Origin: Haloterrigena turkmenica DSM 5511
GTDB lineage: Archaea; Halobacteriota; Halobacteria; Halobacteriales; Natrialbaceae
DNA: 64,000 bases
Direction of reading: 5' to 3'
Assembly (NCBI RefSeq): GCF_000025325.1
Contig: NC_013743.1
Coordinates: forward strand, 3,286,001-3,350,000
This document shows, piece by piece, positions 20,696-30,079 of the stretch (the first letter of the stretch is position 1; every line of letters begins with the position of its first letter). Both the position numbers and the translations under genes were made by a program. The notes beneath the pieces were generated by a model. That model was not told where the DNA came from, did not search any database, and was given only the letters and a program-made list of their open reading frames with translations.

Positions 20696-22173
20696 TACAG
20701 CGCGGTATCGCGCGAATCGGGACCGACGCACTGCTGGCGGTCCTCGAGTTCGGCGCAGGCCTCGCGGAAGAGGCCGTCGAGGATCTCGGGCGTCGTGGGG
20801 TGGTAGGCCCGGTCGGGGACCTCGCGAACGTCCAGTCCCATCTCGACGACGACCTGCATCGTCTTCGCCATCACGTCGGCGTGCAGATGGACGCCCTGAT
20901 AGCCGAGGACGGCCCCGTTGTCGGCGTCGATCACCAGCGTCGCCCGCCCCTCCGGGTGGTCTTTCGTCGCGAAGACACCGTCGGACGACGCTTCGCGGGT
21001 GACGACGAACGTGTCCATTCCCGATTCGGCCGCCGTCGCGGGCGTGTGGCCCACCCTGGCAACGGGGTAGACGCCCAGCCCCGAGAAAATCACGTGGTGG
21101 GGGACGTTCGCGTAGGGCTCGAGGTCCTCGCCGCGCGCGTGGTGGACGATGTTCTCGGCGGCCGCGAAGCCCTGCTCCTTGGCGACGTGGAGAATCGGCT
21201 CGCGACCGTTCGCGTCGCCGACCACGAAGACGCGCTCGTCGTCGGTCGCCTGCATCGTCGAGCCGACCCAGCCGTCGCCGGGATCGAGCCGCGTATTTTC
21301 GAGGTCCAGTCCCTCGAGGGTCGGGTTACGACCGGTGAAGCAGTAGAGTTCGTCGGCCTCGACGGCCAGTTCCTCGCCGCCGTCTCCGCGCCCGCCGTCG
21401 CCTGCCCGCTCGGCGAACAGGCGAACGCCGCCGTTGGCGGTCGGCTCGAGGCGCCGCTCGTCCGTCGTCGTCAACACCTCGATCCCGAACTGTTCGCGGT
21501 AGATCTCGAGGAGGGTGTCGCCGTAGGCGTCCGGAAACGCGTCGAGGGGACGTTCGTCGTGCTCGATCACGGTGAGGTCGACGTCGCCGACCTCGCTCAG
21601 ATAGGGTCCGAGCTCGAGGCTGATGTAGCCGTTGCCCAGCACGATCCCGGAGTCCGGAAAGGCGGTCGCGTCGAGGACGTCCGCGCTCGTCCGCACCGGC
21701 ACGTCATCGATGCCGGGCAGATCGGGAATGTTGGGACTGGACCCGGTCGCGACCACGACGTAGTCGGGTTCGATCCGTCTGTCGCTGACCGCGAGGACGC
21801 GGTCGTCGACGAACCGCGCCGTCTCGCGAAGCAACTCGACGCCCTCGCGCTCGGCCAGTTCGTGGACGTGCTCGCGGCGGTGTTCGGCGAATCCCGAGAC
21901 GTGGTCGTCCTTTCGGGTAACGACCGCCTCGGGATCGACGTCGGGGACGCCCTCGAGTCGGTCGTCGTGGCGCGCCTGGTAGCGGTGCTGACCGGCCGAG
22001 AGGACGTCCTTACTCGGCATGCAGCCGCGCAGAATGCAGAGGCCGCCGCCGGGGTCGCCGTCGTCGATCAGCGTCAGTTCGAGGTCGGAGAGTTCCCCGC
22101 GGCGCTCTACGAGTTCGTCGGCGACGGCGACCCCCGCGCTGCCGTACGCGCCGACGATCGCGACGTGTACCAT
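20695..22173 (-). CDS. Class I flavin disulfide reductase (dihydrolipoamide dehydrogenase-like)
   Basis: The 492-residue protein starts with an FAD-binding Rossmann fold (VHVAIVGAYGSAG). The redox-active disulfide is in CILRGCMPSK (CxxxxC), a central NAD(P) domain follows (IVLGNGYISLELG), and the C-terminal interface contains the catalytic His-Pro pair in YHPTTPE. This set is shared by Lpd, mercuric reductase and related enzymes. No pyruvate or oxoacid dehydrogenase genes are nearby, so the substrate is open. The start at 22173 begins exactly at the FAD motif; an extension 69 bases upstream looks spurious. Confidence 0.85.
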   Translation of the reverse strand: MVHVAIVGAYGSAGVAVADELVERRGELSDLELTLIDDGDPGGGLCILRGCMPSKDVLSAGQHRYQARHDDRLEGVPDVDPEAVVTRKDDHVSGFAEHRREHVHELAEREGVELLRETARFVDDRVLAVSDRRIEPDYVVVATGSSPNIPDLPGIDDVPVRTSADVLDATAFPDSGIVLGNGYISLELGPYLSEVGDVDLTVIEHDERPLDAFPDAYGDTLLEIYREQFGIEVLTTTDERRLEPTANGGVRLFAERAGDGGRGDGGEELAVEADELYCFTGRNPTLEGLDLENTRLDPGDGWVGSTMQATDDERVFVVGDANGREPILHVAKEQGFAAAENIVHHARGEDLEPYANVPHHVIFSGLGVYPVARVGHTPATAAESGMDTFVVTREASSDGVFATKDHPEGRATLVIDADNGAVLGYQGVHLHADVMAKTMQVVVEMGLDVREVPDRAYHPTTPEILDGLFREACAELEDRQQCVGPDSRDTAL

Positions 22174-22274
22174 ATCCGGGGTACAGCGGCGCGACAAAAA
22201 GGCGTTCCTCAGGTGGTGGGTGAGCGAAAGCGGTCGATACACTGAAAACGCGGTGCGGGGCGGACGGCGGAACG

Positions 22275-23456
22275 CTAGCTGCGGACGCGAGCGCCGACGC
22301 CGATCAGCGCAGCGATCAGGGCCGCGCCGGCGCCGAAGCCGGGCATGCTATCGCCGTCGTCGCCGTGCTCGACATCGTCCGCGCTCTGGATCGCCACGTC
22401 TCGCTCCGAGAAGTGGTCGATCGCGACGAGCACGTCGGCGGCCGCCTCAGCGTCGCTCGAGGAGGTCACCATGTAGCGAGGATCTTCGCCAATCCCGCCT
22501 TCCAGTTCGCTGTACGAGGAGACCTCCGCGGCGGCCTCGCCGTCGACGGTCACCGCGAGATCCTCGGCGCTGCCGACGGCCTCGAGGGCGGCCTCGGAGA
22601 CGGAGACGATCACGATCTTCCCCTCGCTCTCGGCGCGTTCGACGGACATCTCGAGGCGCTCTTCGGCCTCGGCGCCGGTCTCGACGGCGGTGTCGTGGCC
22701 GTAGGTCGCGACGTCGACGACGCGCTCGCCGTCGACCGCGTCGGCGTAGACCTCGGCGGTCGCCGTCCCCTCAGCGATCAGCCGTTCCTGCTCTTCGGCG
22801 TTCTCGTCGCGCTCGCCGCTCTCGTACGAGCGGAAGACCAGCGTCGACTCGCTGCCGAGGTCGGCGGTCACGTCGCCGTTGTCGTTGACCGCGACCTCGC
22901 CGTCGCCGGCGACGACGAGCGCGCCGGTTCGGTTTTCCGTTTCGACGAGGACGCGGTCGCCCTCGTCGCTGGCCGTCGCGTTGCTCTCCTCGGAGAGATT
23001 CAACTCGACGTACTGGGCGTCCTCGCCCGCGTTGACGGTGAGAATGCCGCGTTCGGTGTCGTGGGCGGACAGCGACGCCGAGCCGTCGGTCGCGACGTCG
23101 GCGCGCGTCTCGCTCTGCGCGTCGAGGGAGAGTCCCAGACCGGAGAGATCGACCACGGCCGAGAGCCGGGCGTCGGCCCCGGCCTCGGTCCGGCTCTGGT
23201 GGTCGCTCTGGCTGGCGACGGTCACGTTCTCGAAGACCGTCTCGTCGTCGACGCGGTAGTCGACGATCGCGTTACTCGAGGTCTCGAACGCGACGTGGGT
23301 ACCGGCGTACGCCTCGCCGTCGGCCGTCGCGTCCTTGGCGGTCATCGCGTGCGATTCGGAGGGCTGTGCTGCGCCCGCAGCGCCGCCGACGACGGCGACC
23401 GACAGGGTCGCCATCGTCACGAGGGCTGCGAGTGCAACGGCTGCGATTCGGGACAT
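22275..23456 (-). CDS. PGF-CTERM surface protein, paralogue A
   Basis: A 393-residue secreted protein with an N-terminal signal (MSRIAAVALAALVTMATLSV), an acidic beta-rich body with many Ser/Thr, and a C-terminal MPGFG followed by a membrane helix and Arg residues. PGF-CTERM tails are processed by an archaeosortase and lipid-anchored to the S-layer face. It aligns along most of its length with paralogue B: GEAYAGTHVAF, LSAHDTERG, ATASDEGDRV, HFSER. Function unknown. A 17-bp element shared with B lies upstream. The start at 23456 has a TATA-like TTTACA 26-31 bases upstream, suggesting a leaderless mRNA. Confidence 0.82.
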   Translation of the reverse strand: MSRIAAVALAALVTMATLSVAVVGGAAGAAQPSESHAMTAKDATADGEAYAGTHVAFETSSNAIVDYRVDDETVFENVTVASQSDHQSRTEAGADARLSAVVDLSGLGLSLDAQSETRADVATDGSASLSAHDTERGILTVNAGEDAQYVELNLSEESNATASDEGDRVLVETENRTGALVVAGDGEVAVNDNGDVTADLGSESTLVFRSYESGERDENAEEQERLIAEGTATAEVYADAVDGERVVDVATYGHDTAVETGAEAEERLEMSVERAESEGKIVIVSVSEAALEAVGSAEDLAVTVDGEAAAEVSSYSELEGGIGEDPRYMVTSSSDAEAAADVLVAIDHFSERDVAIQSADDVEHGDDGDSMPGFGAGAALIAALIGVGARVRS

Positions 23457-23491
23457 TGCACTCCGCCGGGAGACACTGGGGTGTAAAGGGC

Positions 23492-23508
23492 CTTCTGACA
23501 AAGTCGTC
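23492..23508 (-). promoter_or_regulatory. Shared upstream element of paralogue A
   Basis: The plus-strand sequence CTTCTGACAAAGTCGTC lies directly upstream of the TATA-like box, 36 bases from the start codon. A close copy lies at the same distance from paralogue B (25028-25044). As read toward the gene it includes an inverted repeat of the form GAC-N6-GTC. A transcription factor site overlapping the BRE position is the natural reading. Confidence 0.55.
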
Positions 23509-23649
23509 CAACTGTGGGAGCAAACACCCTCCTTGTCCGGAAATGTTGCTAAAAAGTAACCTGTGTGGAACTACATTCGGGAAGAGAAACGAACCCGAAC
23601 GAATCGATTCGCTGCACTCATCGACTCGGCTCACACCGACGCCTTCGAG

Positions 23650-24993
23650 TCAGTCCTGCAACCGGGCGAACAGGCCGGCGACGGCGATCGCGATGACGGC
23701 GACGCCGACACCGAAGCCGGGCATCCCGTCGCCGCCGTCCTCGCCGGTGTCGTTTCCACTGCTGACCTCGGTCTCGCCGTCGCCGTCGCTGGTCTCGCCG
23801 TCCGCGTCGCCGCCGTCCTCCGCATCGGTCTCGCTTCCGTCATTCGTCTCGTCGCCGCTATCGGTTCCGTCGTCTGTGCCGTCCGTCTCGTCGCTATCGT
23901 CCAGGTCGCTGTCGGCACCGTCGATCGTCGCCGTTCGCTCGGAGAAGTGGTTGACGGCGATGTAGACCGTCGCCTCGGCCGACGCCTCCGACTGCTGGGC
24001 GATCATATATCGGGTCTCGTCGCTCCCGATCGCGCCCACGAGTTCGCTCTTCGAGGAGACCTCCGTGGCGGCCTCGCCGTCGATTCGGACCTCGAGATCC
24101 TCGAGGCTGCCGACGGCCTCCTCGGAGACGGTGGTCAGCACGACCGTCCCCTCGTGGGTAGCGCGGTCGATGGTCACGTTGACCCGATCGCGCGCCTGGG
24201 TTTCGACTTCGGCGCTGGTCCCCTGGCCGTACGTGACGGCCTCGCCGACCGCCTCGCCGCTCCGGTCCTCGACGTGGACCTCGACGGCCGACTGGCCGTC
24301 GGCGATCAGCGATTCCTCGTACTCGTCGGTCTCGTCGCGCTCGCCCTCCTCGTACGACCGGAACGCCAGCATCGCGTTCTCGGCGAGTTCGGCCGTGACG
24401 TTGCCGTCGTCGGTGACCGTCACCTCGCCGTCGCCGACGACGAGGAAGGTTCCCTCGTGGCCGTCGGTCTCGACGCGGACGCGGTCGCCCTCGTCGCTGG
24501 CCGTCGCGTCGGCCGCGAGCTCGGCCCGAACGTACTGGCTCTCCGAACCGCTCTCGACCACGAGCGTGCCGCGTTCGGTGTCGTGGGCCGACAGCGTCGC
24601 GCCGCTCTCGGCCTGCACCTGGGCGCTCGTCTCGGACTGGGCGGCCAGCGAGAGGCCGGCGCCCTCGAGGGTCGTCAGCGTCTCGAGGTCGACCTCGGTT
24701 CCGAGATCGGCACCGGCCTCGGCGTCGCCGGTCGACTGGACGGCCACCGAGGAGAACGTCTCGTCGCCGCCGACCCGGTAGTCGGTGATCGCGTCGCCCT
24801 CGAGGTCGAACGCAACGTGCGTGCCGGCGTACGCCTCGCCGCCGGCCGTCGCCGCGCTCGCCGTCTCAGTTTCGCCGTCGGTGGTCGTACTCGATTCCGT
24901 GTCGGTCGACGCGCCCGCGCCGGCTCCGAACGCCGCGCCGACGGCGCTCGTCGCCAGGAGCAGCGCCACGATCACTGCGAGTCCACGGTTCAT
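23650..24993 (-). CDS. PGF-CTERM surface protein, paralogue B
   Basis: A 447-residue paralogue of the preceding gene. It has a signal peptide (MNRGLAVIVALLLATSAVGA), a conserved beta-rich body, then an added low-complexity Asp/Gly/Thr stalk (about residues 345-420), absent in A, before the MPGFG tail and final helix. The stalk probably lifts the domain through the S-layer and is a likely O-glycosylation site. A TATA box (TTATAT, about 25017-25022) lies 24-29 bases before the ATG. The two genes are separated by about 190 bases, so each has its own promoter. Confidence 0.85.
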   Translation of the reverse strand: MNRGLAVIVALLLATSAVGAAFGAGAGASTDTESSTTTDGETETASAATAGGEAYAGTHVAFDLEGDAITDYRVGGDETFSSVAVQSTGDAEAGADLGTEVDLETLTTLEGAGLSLAAQSETSAQVQAESGATLSAHDTERGTLVVESGSESQYVRAELAADATASDEGDRVRVETDGHEGTFLVVGDGEVTVTDDGNVTAELAENAMLAFRSYEEGERDETDEYEESLIADGQSAVEVHVEDRSGEAVGEAVTYGQGTSAEVETQARDRVNVTIDRATHEGTVVLTTVSEEAVGSLEDLEVRIDGEAATEVSSKSELVGAIGSDETRYMIAQQSEASAEATVYIAVNHFSERTATIDGADSDLDDSDETDGTDDGTDSGDETNDGSETDAEDGGDADGETSDGDGETEVSSGNDTGEDGGDGMPGFGVGVAVIAIAVAGLFARLQD

Positions 24994-25027
24994 GACAGTC
25001 GCAGCTTCCGACTGGGATATAACATAG

Positions 25028-25044
25028 CTTCTGACAAACCCGTC
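25028..25044 (-). promoter_or_regulatory. Shared upstream element of paralogue B
   Basis: CTTCTGACAAACCCGTC on the plus strand, identical to the paralogue A copy at 14 of 17 positions and at the same distance (35 versus 36 bases) from the start codon. It abuts the TATA box. Read toward the gene it shows TTGAC-N6-GTCAG. Confidence 0.55.
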
Positions 25045-25105
25045 AAAATGAACGCCACGAAGATGGTGGGGCCCTCGAGCGGAGCGCCACGAGGTCGTCT
25101 TCGCT

Positions 25106-26059
25106 CTACCGGGAGAGGTCGGTCCCGCCCGATTTGACGACCGCGTCGACCTCCTCTTTGGAGACGAGCGCGACGTCGCCCGGAATCGTCCGCTTGATCG
25201 CCGCCGTCGCCGCGGCGTACTCGAGGGCGGTCGGGACGTCGTCGCCGTGGAGGCGGCGGGCGATGAACGCGCCGGTGAAGGCGTCGCCGGTGCCGATCGA
25301 CGAGACGGTGTCGGTCTCGTAGGCCGCCTGTTCGTGGACGACGCTGTCGTGCCAGCCGATCGCTCCCTCGGCGCCGCGGGTGACGACGACGGTCGTGAAG
25401 TCGTACTGCGAACCCAGCCGGTGGGCCAGTTGGCGCGGATCGCCCTCGATGCCGAGGACGGTCCGAGCGTCTCTGGCGGCGATGACGAGCACGTCGATTC
25501 CCGGGAACAGTTGGGTCAGGGTCTCGCGGGCCTCGTCGGGCGACCAGAGCTTGTTCCGGTAGTTGAAATCGAAGGTGGTCGTCGTCCCGCCCTGTCGGGC
25601 CGCCTTGAGCATGTTCGCCGTCGTCTCTCGGAGCGTCGAGGAGAGCGCGGGCGTGATCCCGGTCGTGAAGAAGACGCGCGCGTTCTGGATCCGATCGATG
25701 TCGAACTCGCGGGCTTTCGCCGTCGAGACGGCGGTGTTCTCCCGGTCGTAGATCACGTTCGTCCCGCGGGGCTTGCCCGCCCGCTCGAGGTAGTACGTGC
25801 CCTGACGCCCGCGGTGGCTCCAGACGACGTCGGTGTCGATCCCGTGCTGCCGGAGTTCGCCGACGACGCGCTTCCCCAGCGGCGTCTCCGGTACCTTCGA
25901 AATCCACGACGCCGTCGCGCCCAGCCGACTCGCCGCGATCGCGACGTTGCTCTCCGCCCCCGCCGCCCGGACCTCGAACTCGTCGACGTCCTCGAGGCGC
26001 TCGTTCTGCGGCGGCGACAGGCGGAGCATCGTCTCCCCGAACGTGACGATGTCGCTCAC
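25106..26059 (-). CDS. kdgK: PfkB-family sugar kinase, probable 2-keto-3-deoxygluconate kinase
   Basis: The 317-residue ribokinase-fold protein has the N-terminal signature (GAESNVAIAASRLGA, residues 34-49) and the catalytic GTGDAF (256-261, base Asp259). Overall it resembles KDG kinases, including the opening IVTFGETMLRLSPP. It would phosphorylate KDG or KDGal in the semi-phosphorylative Entner-Doudoroff route of haloarchaea. Translation starts at a GTG that overlaps (GTGA) the stop of a 16-codon ORF, and the promoter is placed for that short ORF instead. Neighbouring sugar-acid genes lie 4-8 kb away. Confidence 0.85.
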   Translation of the reverse strand: MSDIVTFGETMLRLSPPQNERLEDVDEFEVRAAGAESNVAIAASRLGATASWISKVPETPLGKRVVGELRQHGIDTDVVWSHRGRQGTYYLERAGKPRGTNVIYDRENTAVSTAKAREFDIDRIQNARVFFTTGITPALSSTLRETTANMLKAARQGGTTTTFDFNYRNKLWSPDEARETLTQLFPGIDVLVIAARDARTVLGIEGDPRQLAHRLGSQYDFTTVVVTRGAEGAIGWHDSVVHEQAAYETDTVSSIGTGDAFTGAFIARRLHGDDVPTALEYAAATAAIKRTIPGDVALVSKEEVDAVVKSGGTDLSR

Positions 26060-26106
26060 TGATCGGCCCCCCGGACCGAGTCGCCGGTGCTGTCTGCGTC
26101 GGTCAT
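26056..26106 (-). CDS. Possible leaderless leader peptide upstream of kdgK (16 residues)
   Basis: ATG at 26106 opens MTDADSTGDSVRGADQ, whose TGA overlaps the kdgK GTG start in another frame. A TATA box (TTATAT on the minus strand, about 26130-26135) sits 27 bases before this ATG, so the mRNA should begin at or near it. kdgK would then be translated by coupling. Whether the peptide itself matters is unknown. Confidence 0.45.
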   Translation of the reverse strand: MTDADSTGDSVRGADQ

Positions 26107-26194
26107 ACCCGGAGCAACGGACGGCGGCGATATAAGTTATGGCGATGAGTTAATCGCTGCGTAAGAGCCGTTGACCACGGTTTCAGCCCTCGAG

Positions 26195-27349
26195 TCAGGA
26201 ATCGATGGTCGAGTCGACCGTCACCAGCGCCGGCCGAGCGGCATCGGCCGTATGATCGGTCTCGCCCTCGGTACCGTTCGGCGCGTCGCGCTCGAGTTCG
26301 AGTCGGAGATCGGCGCCGAAGGCCTCGAGTAACTCGCGACTCGTCGCCACGTGGTCGGTGACAGCAGGGATCCGGACGCGACCGCCAGCGAGCGCGAGGA
26401 AGACGAGCAACTGATCGGCCATGTGGCGGTCGACGGGCGCCGGTCCGCTCCCGGCCTCGATATCGCGTTTCAGGAAGCGGTTCGCGGCGTCGGCGGCGTC
26501 CTCTCCGACGCGCTCGGCCGGTTTTCCGCGCTCGCCCAGCGCGGTAAAGCCCGCGATTCCCGTCCCGTGATCGACGCGGAGCACGATCGCCGAGCCAGGC
26601 GATGGGCTCTCGACCGTCCGTTCGCAGCGGTCGACGACCTCGAGGTCGGCCTCCGCGAGCGCCAGCCGCTCGAGGGCGCCCTCGGCCTGCCGGTACGCGA
26701 CGTCCCGATCGGCCAGCGACGCGGACTCGGTCGAGTAGAGTCGGACGCCCTCGAGCGGACCCCGCTCAGCGAGTTCGATCGGCTCGAGCGTCGAGGGCGC
26801 GAGATGCAGCGTGGCCCGCCCGCCGCCGTCGGGGTAGAACCCCCGACGATCGACCTCGACGGCGGCGGTGAGCCCGACCCGCCGGAGCAGCGGCAGCTTC
26901 ACGCGTCGCACGTAGTCCAGCGGCGGCGACCACGCCACGTCGGTGCCGCCGGTGACCGTCACCGACAGCTGCGACTCGAGCACCGAGGCGAGCGGCAGGA
27001 GCGCGTCGAATAGCAGCGTCGCGCTCCCCGCGGTGCCGATATCGACCTCGTAGGTGCCGCCCGCGAGCCGGCCGCGTCCGGCGCCGCTCCAGCCGCTGGC
27101 GTCAGCAGTGGACTCGAGGCCGGGCTCGAATTCGACCGTCTCGGCGCCCAGTTCCGCGCCCGAAACGTCGGCGTCGCAGACGGCGGCCATCGTCTCGAGG
27201 ACGGCCAGATGCTGGTGGCGCAGTCCCGGCGTGGATCGATTCCCGCGGACGTTCTCGATGCGGACGGGTTCGTTCTCGAGGACCGACAGCGTGAGCGCGG
27301 TCCGGACGAACTGGCCGCCCGCGGTCGCGCCGTCGAGATCGATCGTCAT
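26195..27349 (-). CDS. rtcA: RNA 3'-terminal phosphate cyclase
   Basis: This 384-residue protein converts RNA 3'-phosphates to 2',3'-cyclic phosphates with ATP. It opens with the family start IDLDGATAGGQFVRTALTLS, followed by the NVRGNRSTPGLRHQHLA segment, the FYPDGGGRATL loop, and near the C-terminus the adenylylated histidine in RHMADQLLVFLALAGG. It is slightly longer than the usual 340 residues because of acidic insertions. The start at 27349 fits the family; longer upstream frames are basic and not coding-like. Confidence 0.93.
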   Translation of the reverse strand: MTIDLDGATAGGQFVRTALTLSVLENEPVRIENVRGNRSTPGLRHQHLAVLETMAAVCDADVSGAELGAETVEFEPGLESTADASGWSGAGRGRLAGGTYEVDIGTAGSATLLFDALLPLASVLESQLSVTVTGGTDVAWSPPLDYVRRVKLPLLRRVGLTAAVEVDRRGFYPDGGGRATLHLAPSTLEPIELAERGPLEGVRLYSTESASLADRDVAYRQAEGALERLALAEADLEVVDRCERTVESPSPGSAIVLRVDHGTGIAGFTALGERGKPAERVGEDAADAANRFLKRDIEAGSGPAPVDRHMADQLLVFLALAGGRVRIPAVTDHVATSRELLEAFGADLRLELERDAPNGTEGETDHTADAARPALVTVDSTIDS

Positions 27350-27606
27350 GGACGGCCGTTCGGCGTCGATCCCCGTACCGTTGCCGATCGCGCGACGGGC
27401 GACGGGCGTCGCGGGATTCACCGTCCCGCGCGAGGGGCAGTGCGGCGCCCTAGAGGGTGGCCGGCACCGGATCCGTCTTCGCTTCAGTTCTCGAGAGCGA
27501 GCAGATCGACGAAATCTCAGCCGCACCGGCCGGAAACCGTGCTACGGCGTCGACGGCAGCCGTCGCAGGCCGTCCCGTTACGACGGCCGAACGACGAGGG
27601 GTGCGT

Positions 27607-27810
27607 ATGACCGAACTCGGAGACCGGCTCGTCATCCTCGTGATCGCGGTGACCGGAGTGCTGGTGTTCGCCCTCGGCTGGGCGGGCGGGCTGGTCGAAG
27701 CGGAAGCGTCGTCGGAGCTACTCTTGTTCGGCGGACTGGCCCTGCTGGCCGGCCTCATCGTGATCGGGATCTGGAAGGGGTTCGACCGGATCAACAGTCG
27801 GCCGGACTGA
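27607..27810 (+). CDS. Small membrane protein, two helices
   Basis: A 67-residue protein with two hydrophobic segments (LVILVIAVTGVLVFALGWAGG and LLLFGGLALLAGLIVIGIW) and a short basic tail. I recognise no family. The start at 27607 places the first helix right after a short polar N-terminus. It is divergent from rtcA, across a 257-base gap with no other feature seen. Confidence 0.6.
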   Translation: MTELGDRLVILVIAVTGVLVFALGWAGGLVEAEASSELLLFGGLALLAGLIVIGIWKGFDRINSRPD

Positions 27811-27862
27811 GACCATCCGAGCCCGCGTTTCGATTGAGGGAACCAGTCCGAACGCAGCCCGC

Positions 27863-30079
27863 TCAGCCCTGGTGGCCCGGGTAATCCCGCTCGAATCGAT
27901 CCTCTATCTCGCGCTCGTCGAACCGAACGATCACCGGTCGCCCGTGCGGACAGGCGTACGGATTCTCACAGTCGTCTAAGGCCTCGAGGAGGTCGACCAC
28001 TGACCCCTCGGTCAGCGACGTGTTCCCCGTGATCGACGGGTAGCAGGCCAGATCCCCGAGGAACTCGTCGGCCAGCGCGTCGACCGTCTCCGCGCCCGCC
28101 TCGCGGTCGCCCTCGACGAACGACGCGAGGACGTCCCGCAGCCGCTCGGGCGCGATGGTCTCCTCGAGTACCGCAGGTACCGTCGTCACGGCCACCGTCC
28201 GGTCGTCGGTCCGGTCGGCGTAGAAGCCCAGCCGCGAGAGCGCCTCGCGGTAGCCCTCGAAAGCCTCTGCCTCAGCGGCGGTCAACTCGAGTTCCACGGG
28301 CTCCGCCAGCGCCTGCGCGGCGGGATCATCGGCGAACGCCTGCTGCAGGCGCTCGTAGTTGACCCGCTCGTCGGCGGCGTGCTGGTCGATCAGGACGAGG
28401 CCGTCGTCGGTCTCGCAGACGAGGTAGGTGTCGTCAAGCTGTCCCAGCACGCGCAGGGCGGGCAGCGAGTCGAAGTCGGTCTCGTCTCCGGTCGCGGGCT
28501 CGCCGGAGAGCGTCCGCTGTTCGGTGGCCGCGGCGAACTTGCGCTCCGGCTGGCGGTCGCTCCGATCGGAATCGTCGTCTCTGTGATCGACGCTCGAGTC
28601 TCCTCGAGACGCCGTCGACTCGGTCGTCGGAGCGTCGCTCGAGGCGCGTCGCGTCGACTCGCTCGAGGCGGTTCCCGACGGCGTTTCAGACGTACCACTC
28701 GAGTCGCTGCCGGACGGACCGCTCGAAGCGGTTCCCGACGGGCCGCTCGAGGCGCCGCCGGCCGGTGGTGATCCGGCCGAACCCGTCGTCGAACCGCTGT
28801 CGGCGGATTCGGCGTCGACTGTCGACGGCGACCGCGACGAGGCCGCTGCGGTATCGTCGGCCGTCGGTTCGGATGGCGACTCGGATCCCGATTCCGACTC
28901 ACCGTCGCCCTCGAGCGCGGCCGGGAGGTCCTCGGTCGTCGGCTCCCCGTCGCTCGTCCCGCGAGGGGCGTCGCCGGGAGCGACGCTGGCCTCGCCGGGT
29001 GCCGACCGGCCGCGGGGCGCCCGCGAGCGCAGCAGGCCGTGCTCCAGCAGCGCCGACTCGACGGCGGCGTCGACCTGCCGGCGGACGGAATCATCGTCGT
29101 CGAACCGCACCTCCCGCTTCCGGGGGTGGACGTTGACGTCGACGGCCTCGCCGGGCACCTCGAGAAAGAGCGTCACGAACGGGTAGCGATCGCCGCCCAG
29201 CTGGGCGCCGTAGGCGCCCATGATCCCCTCGCGGACGGCGTCGGCGGTGACCGACCGACCGTTGACGTAGGTCGCGAGGTACTCCGGACTCGAGCGGTTG
29301 GTTTCGGGGTGAGAGACCAGCCCGGAGACCGACTCGAGCGGCCCCGGCGGGAGGTCGTCGCCGTCGGCCTCGACGGCGATCATCGCCGAGGCGACCTCGC
29401 GGCCGTAGACCGCCATGACGGCCGCTTGGAGGTCTCCCTGTCCCGTCGTCGCGAACACCTCGCGACCGTCGTGAGTCAGCGAGACCGCGACGTCGGGGTT
29501 CGCCAGCGCGTAGCGCGTGACGACGCGGTTGACGTGGGCGAACTCCGTCGCCGTCGTCTTGAGGAACTTCCGGCGGGCCGGCGTGTTGTAGAACAGATCC
29601 TCGATCTCGACGATCGTCCCCTCGGGACAGCCCGTCGGCTCGACGCCCGTCACCTCGCCGCCCTCGTAGGTCAGCTTCGTTCCCGCACCGCCGGACTCGT
29701 CCCCGTCGCGTGGGCGCGATTCGATCGTCACTCGCGAGACGGAGCCGATGGTGTGTAAGGCCTCGCCGCGGAAGCCCAGCGTGGCGACGCCCGATTCGAG
29801 GTCCTCTAGCCCCTCGATCTTGCTCGTCGTGTGCTCGCGGACGGCCGCGCGGACGTCGGCCTCGCCCATGCCGCGGCCGTCGTCGGCGACCCGGATCAGT
29901 TCGGTGCCGCCCGCTTCGACGGTGACGTCGACGCTGTCGGCGTTCGCGTCGAGGCTGTTCTCGACGAGTTCCTTCACCGCGCTGGCGGGGCGTTCGACGA
30001 CCTCGCCGGCGGCGATGCGGGCGACGGTGTCCTCATCTAGCTGGCGGATCTCGGTCTCCTGTGGTGGCTCGTCGGTCAT
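27863..30079 (-). CDS. mutL: DNA mismatch repair protein MutL
   Basis: 738 residues. The GHKL ATPase N-domain shows IAAGEVVERPASAVKELVENSLDA, DDGRGM and TLGFRGEAL. A long disordered linker rich in Ser, Gly, Thr and Asp (about 345-520) joins it to the C-terminal dimer and endonuclease domain, which keeps the metal-binding motif DQHAADERVNYE (around residue 565) and the CPHGRP motif near the end. It should therefore be a nicking MutL. mutS lies about 6.4 kb away on the same strand with several unrelated genes between. The linker is unusually repetitive. Confidence 0.96.
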   Translation of the reverse strand: MTDEPPQETEIRQLDEDTVARIAAGEVVERPASAVKELVENSLDANADSVDVTVEAGGTELIRVADDGRGMGEADVRAAVREHTTSKIEGLEDLESGVATLGFRGEALHTIGSVSRVTIESRPRDGDESGGAGTKLTYEGGEVTGVEPTGCPEGTIVEIEDLFYNTPARRKFLKTTATEFAHVNRVVTRYALANPDVAVSLTHDGREVFATTGQGDLQAAVMAVYGREVASAMIAVEADGDDLPPGPLESVSGLVSHPETNRSSPEYLATYVNGRSVTADAVREGIMGAYGAQLGGDRYPFVTLFLEVPGEAVDVNVHPRKREVRFDDDDSVRRQVDAAVESALLEHGLLRSRAPRGRSAPGEASVAPGDAPRGTSDGEPTTEDLPAALEGDGESESGSESPSEPTADDTAAASSRSPSTVDAESADSGSTTGSAGSPPAGGASSGPSGTASSGPSGSDSSGTSETPSGTASSESTRRASSDAPTTESTASRGDSSVDHRDDDSDRSDRQPERKFAAATEQRTLSGEPATGDETDFDSLPALRVLGQLDDTYLVCETDDGLVLIDQHAADERVNYERLQQAFADDPAAQALAEPVELELTAAEAEAFEGYREALSRLGFYADRTDDRTVAVTTVPAVLEETIAPERLRDVLASFVEGDREAGAETVDALADEFLGDLACYPSITGNTSLTEGSVVDLLEALDDCENPYACPHGRPVIVRFDEREIEDRFERDYPGHQG

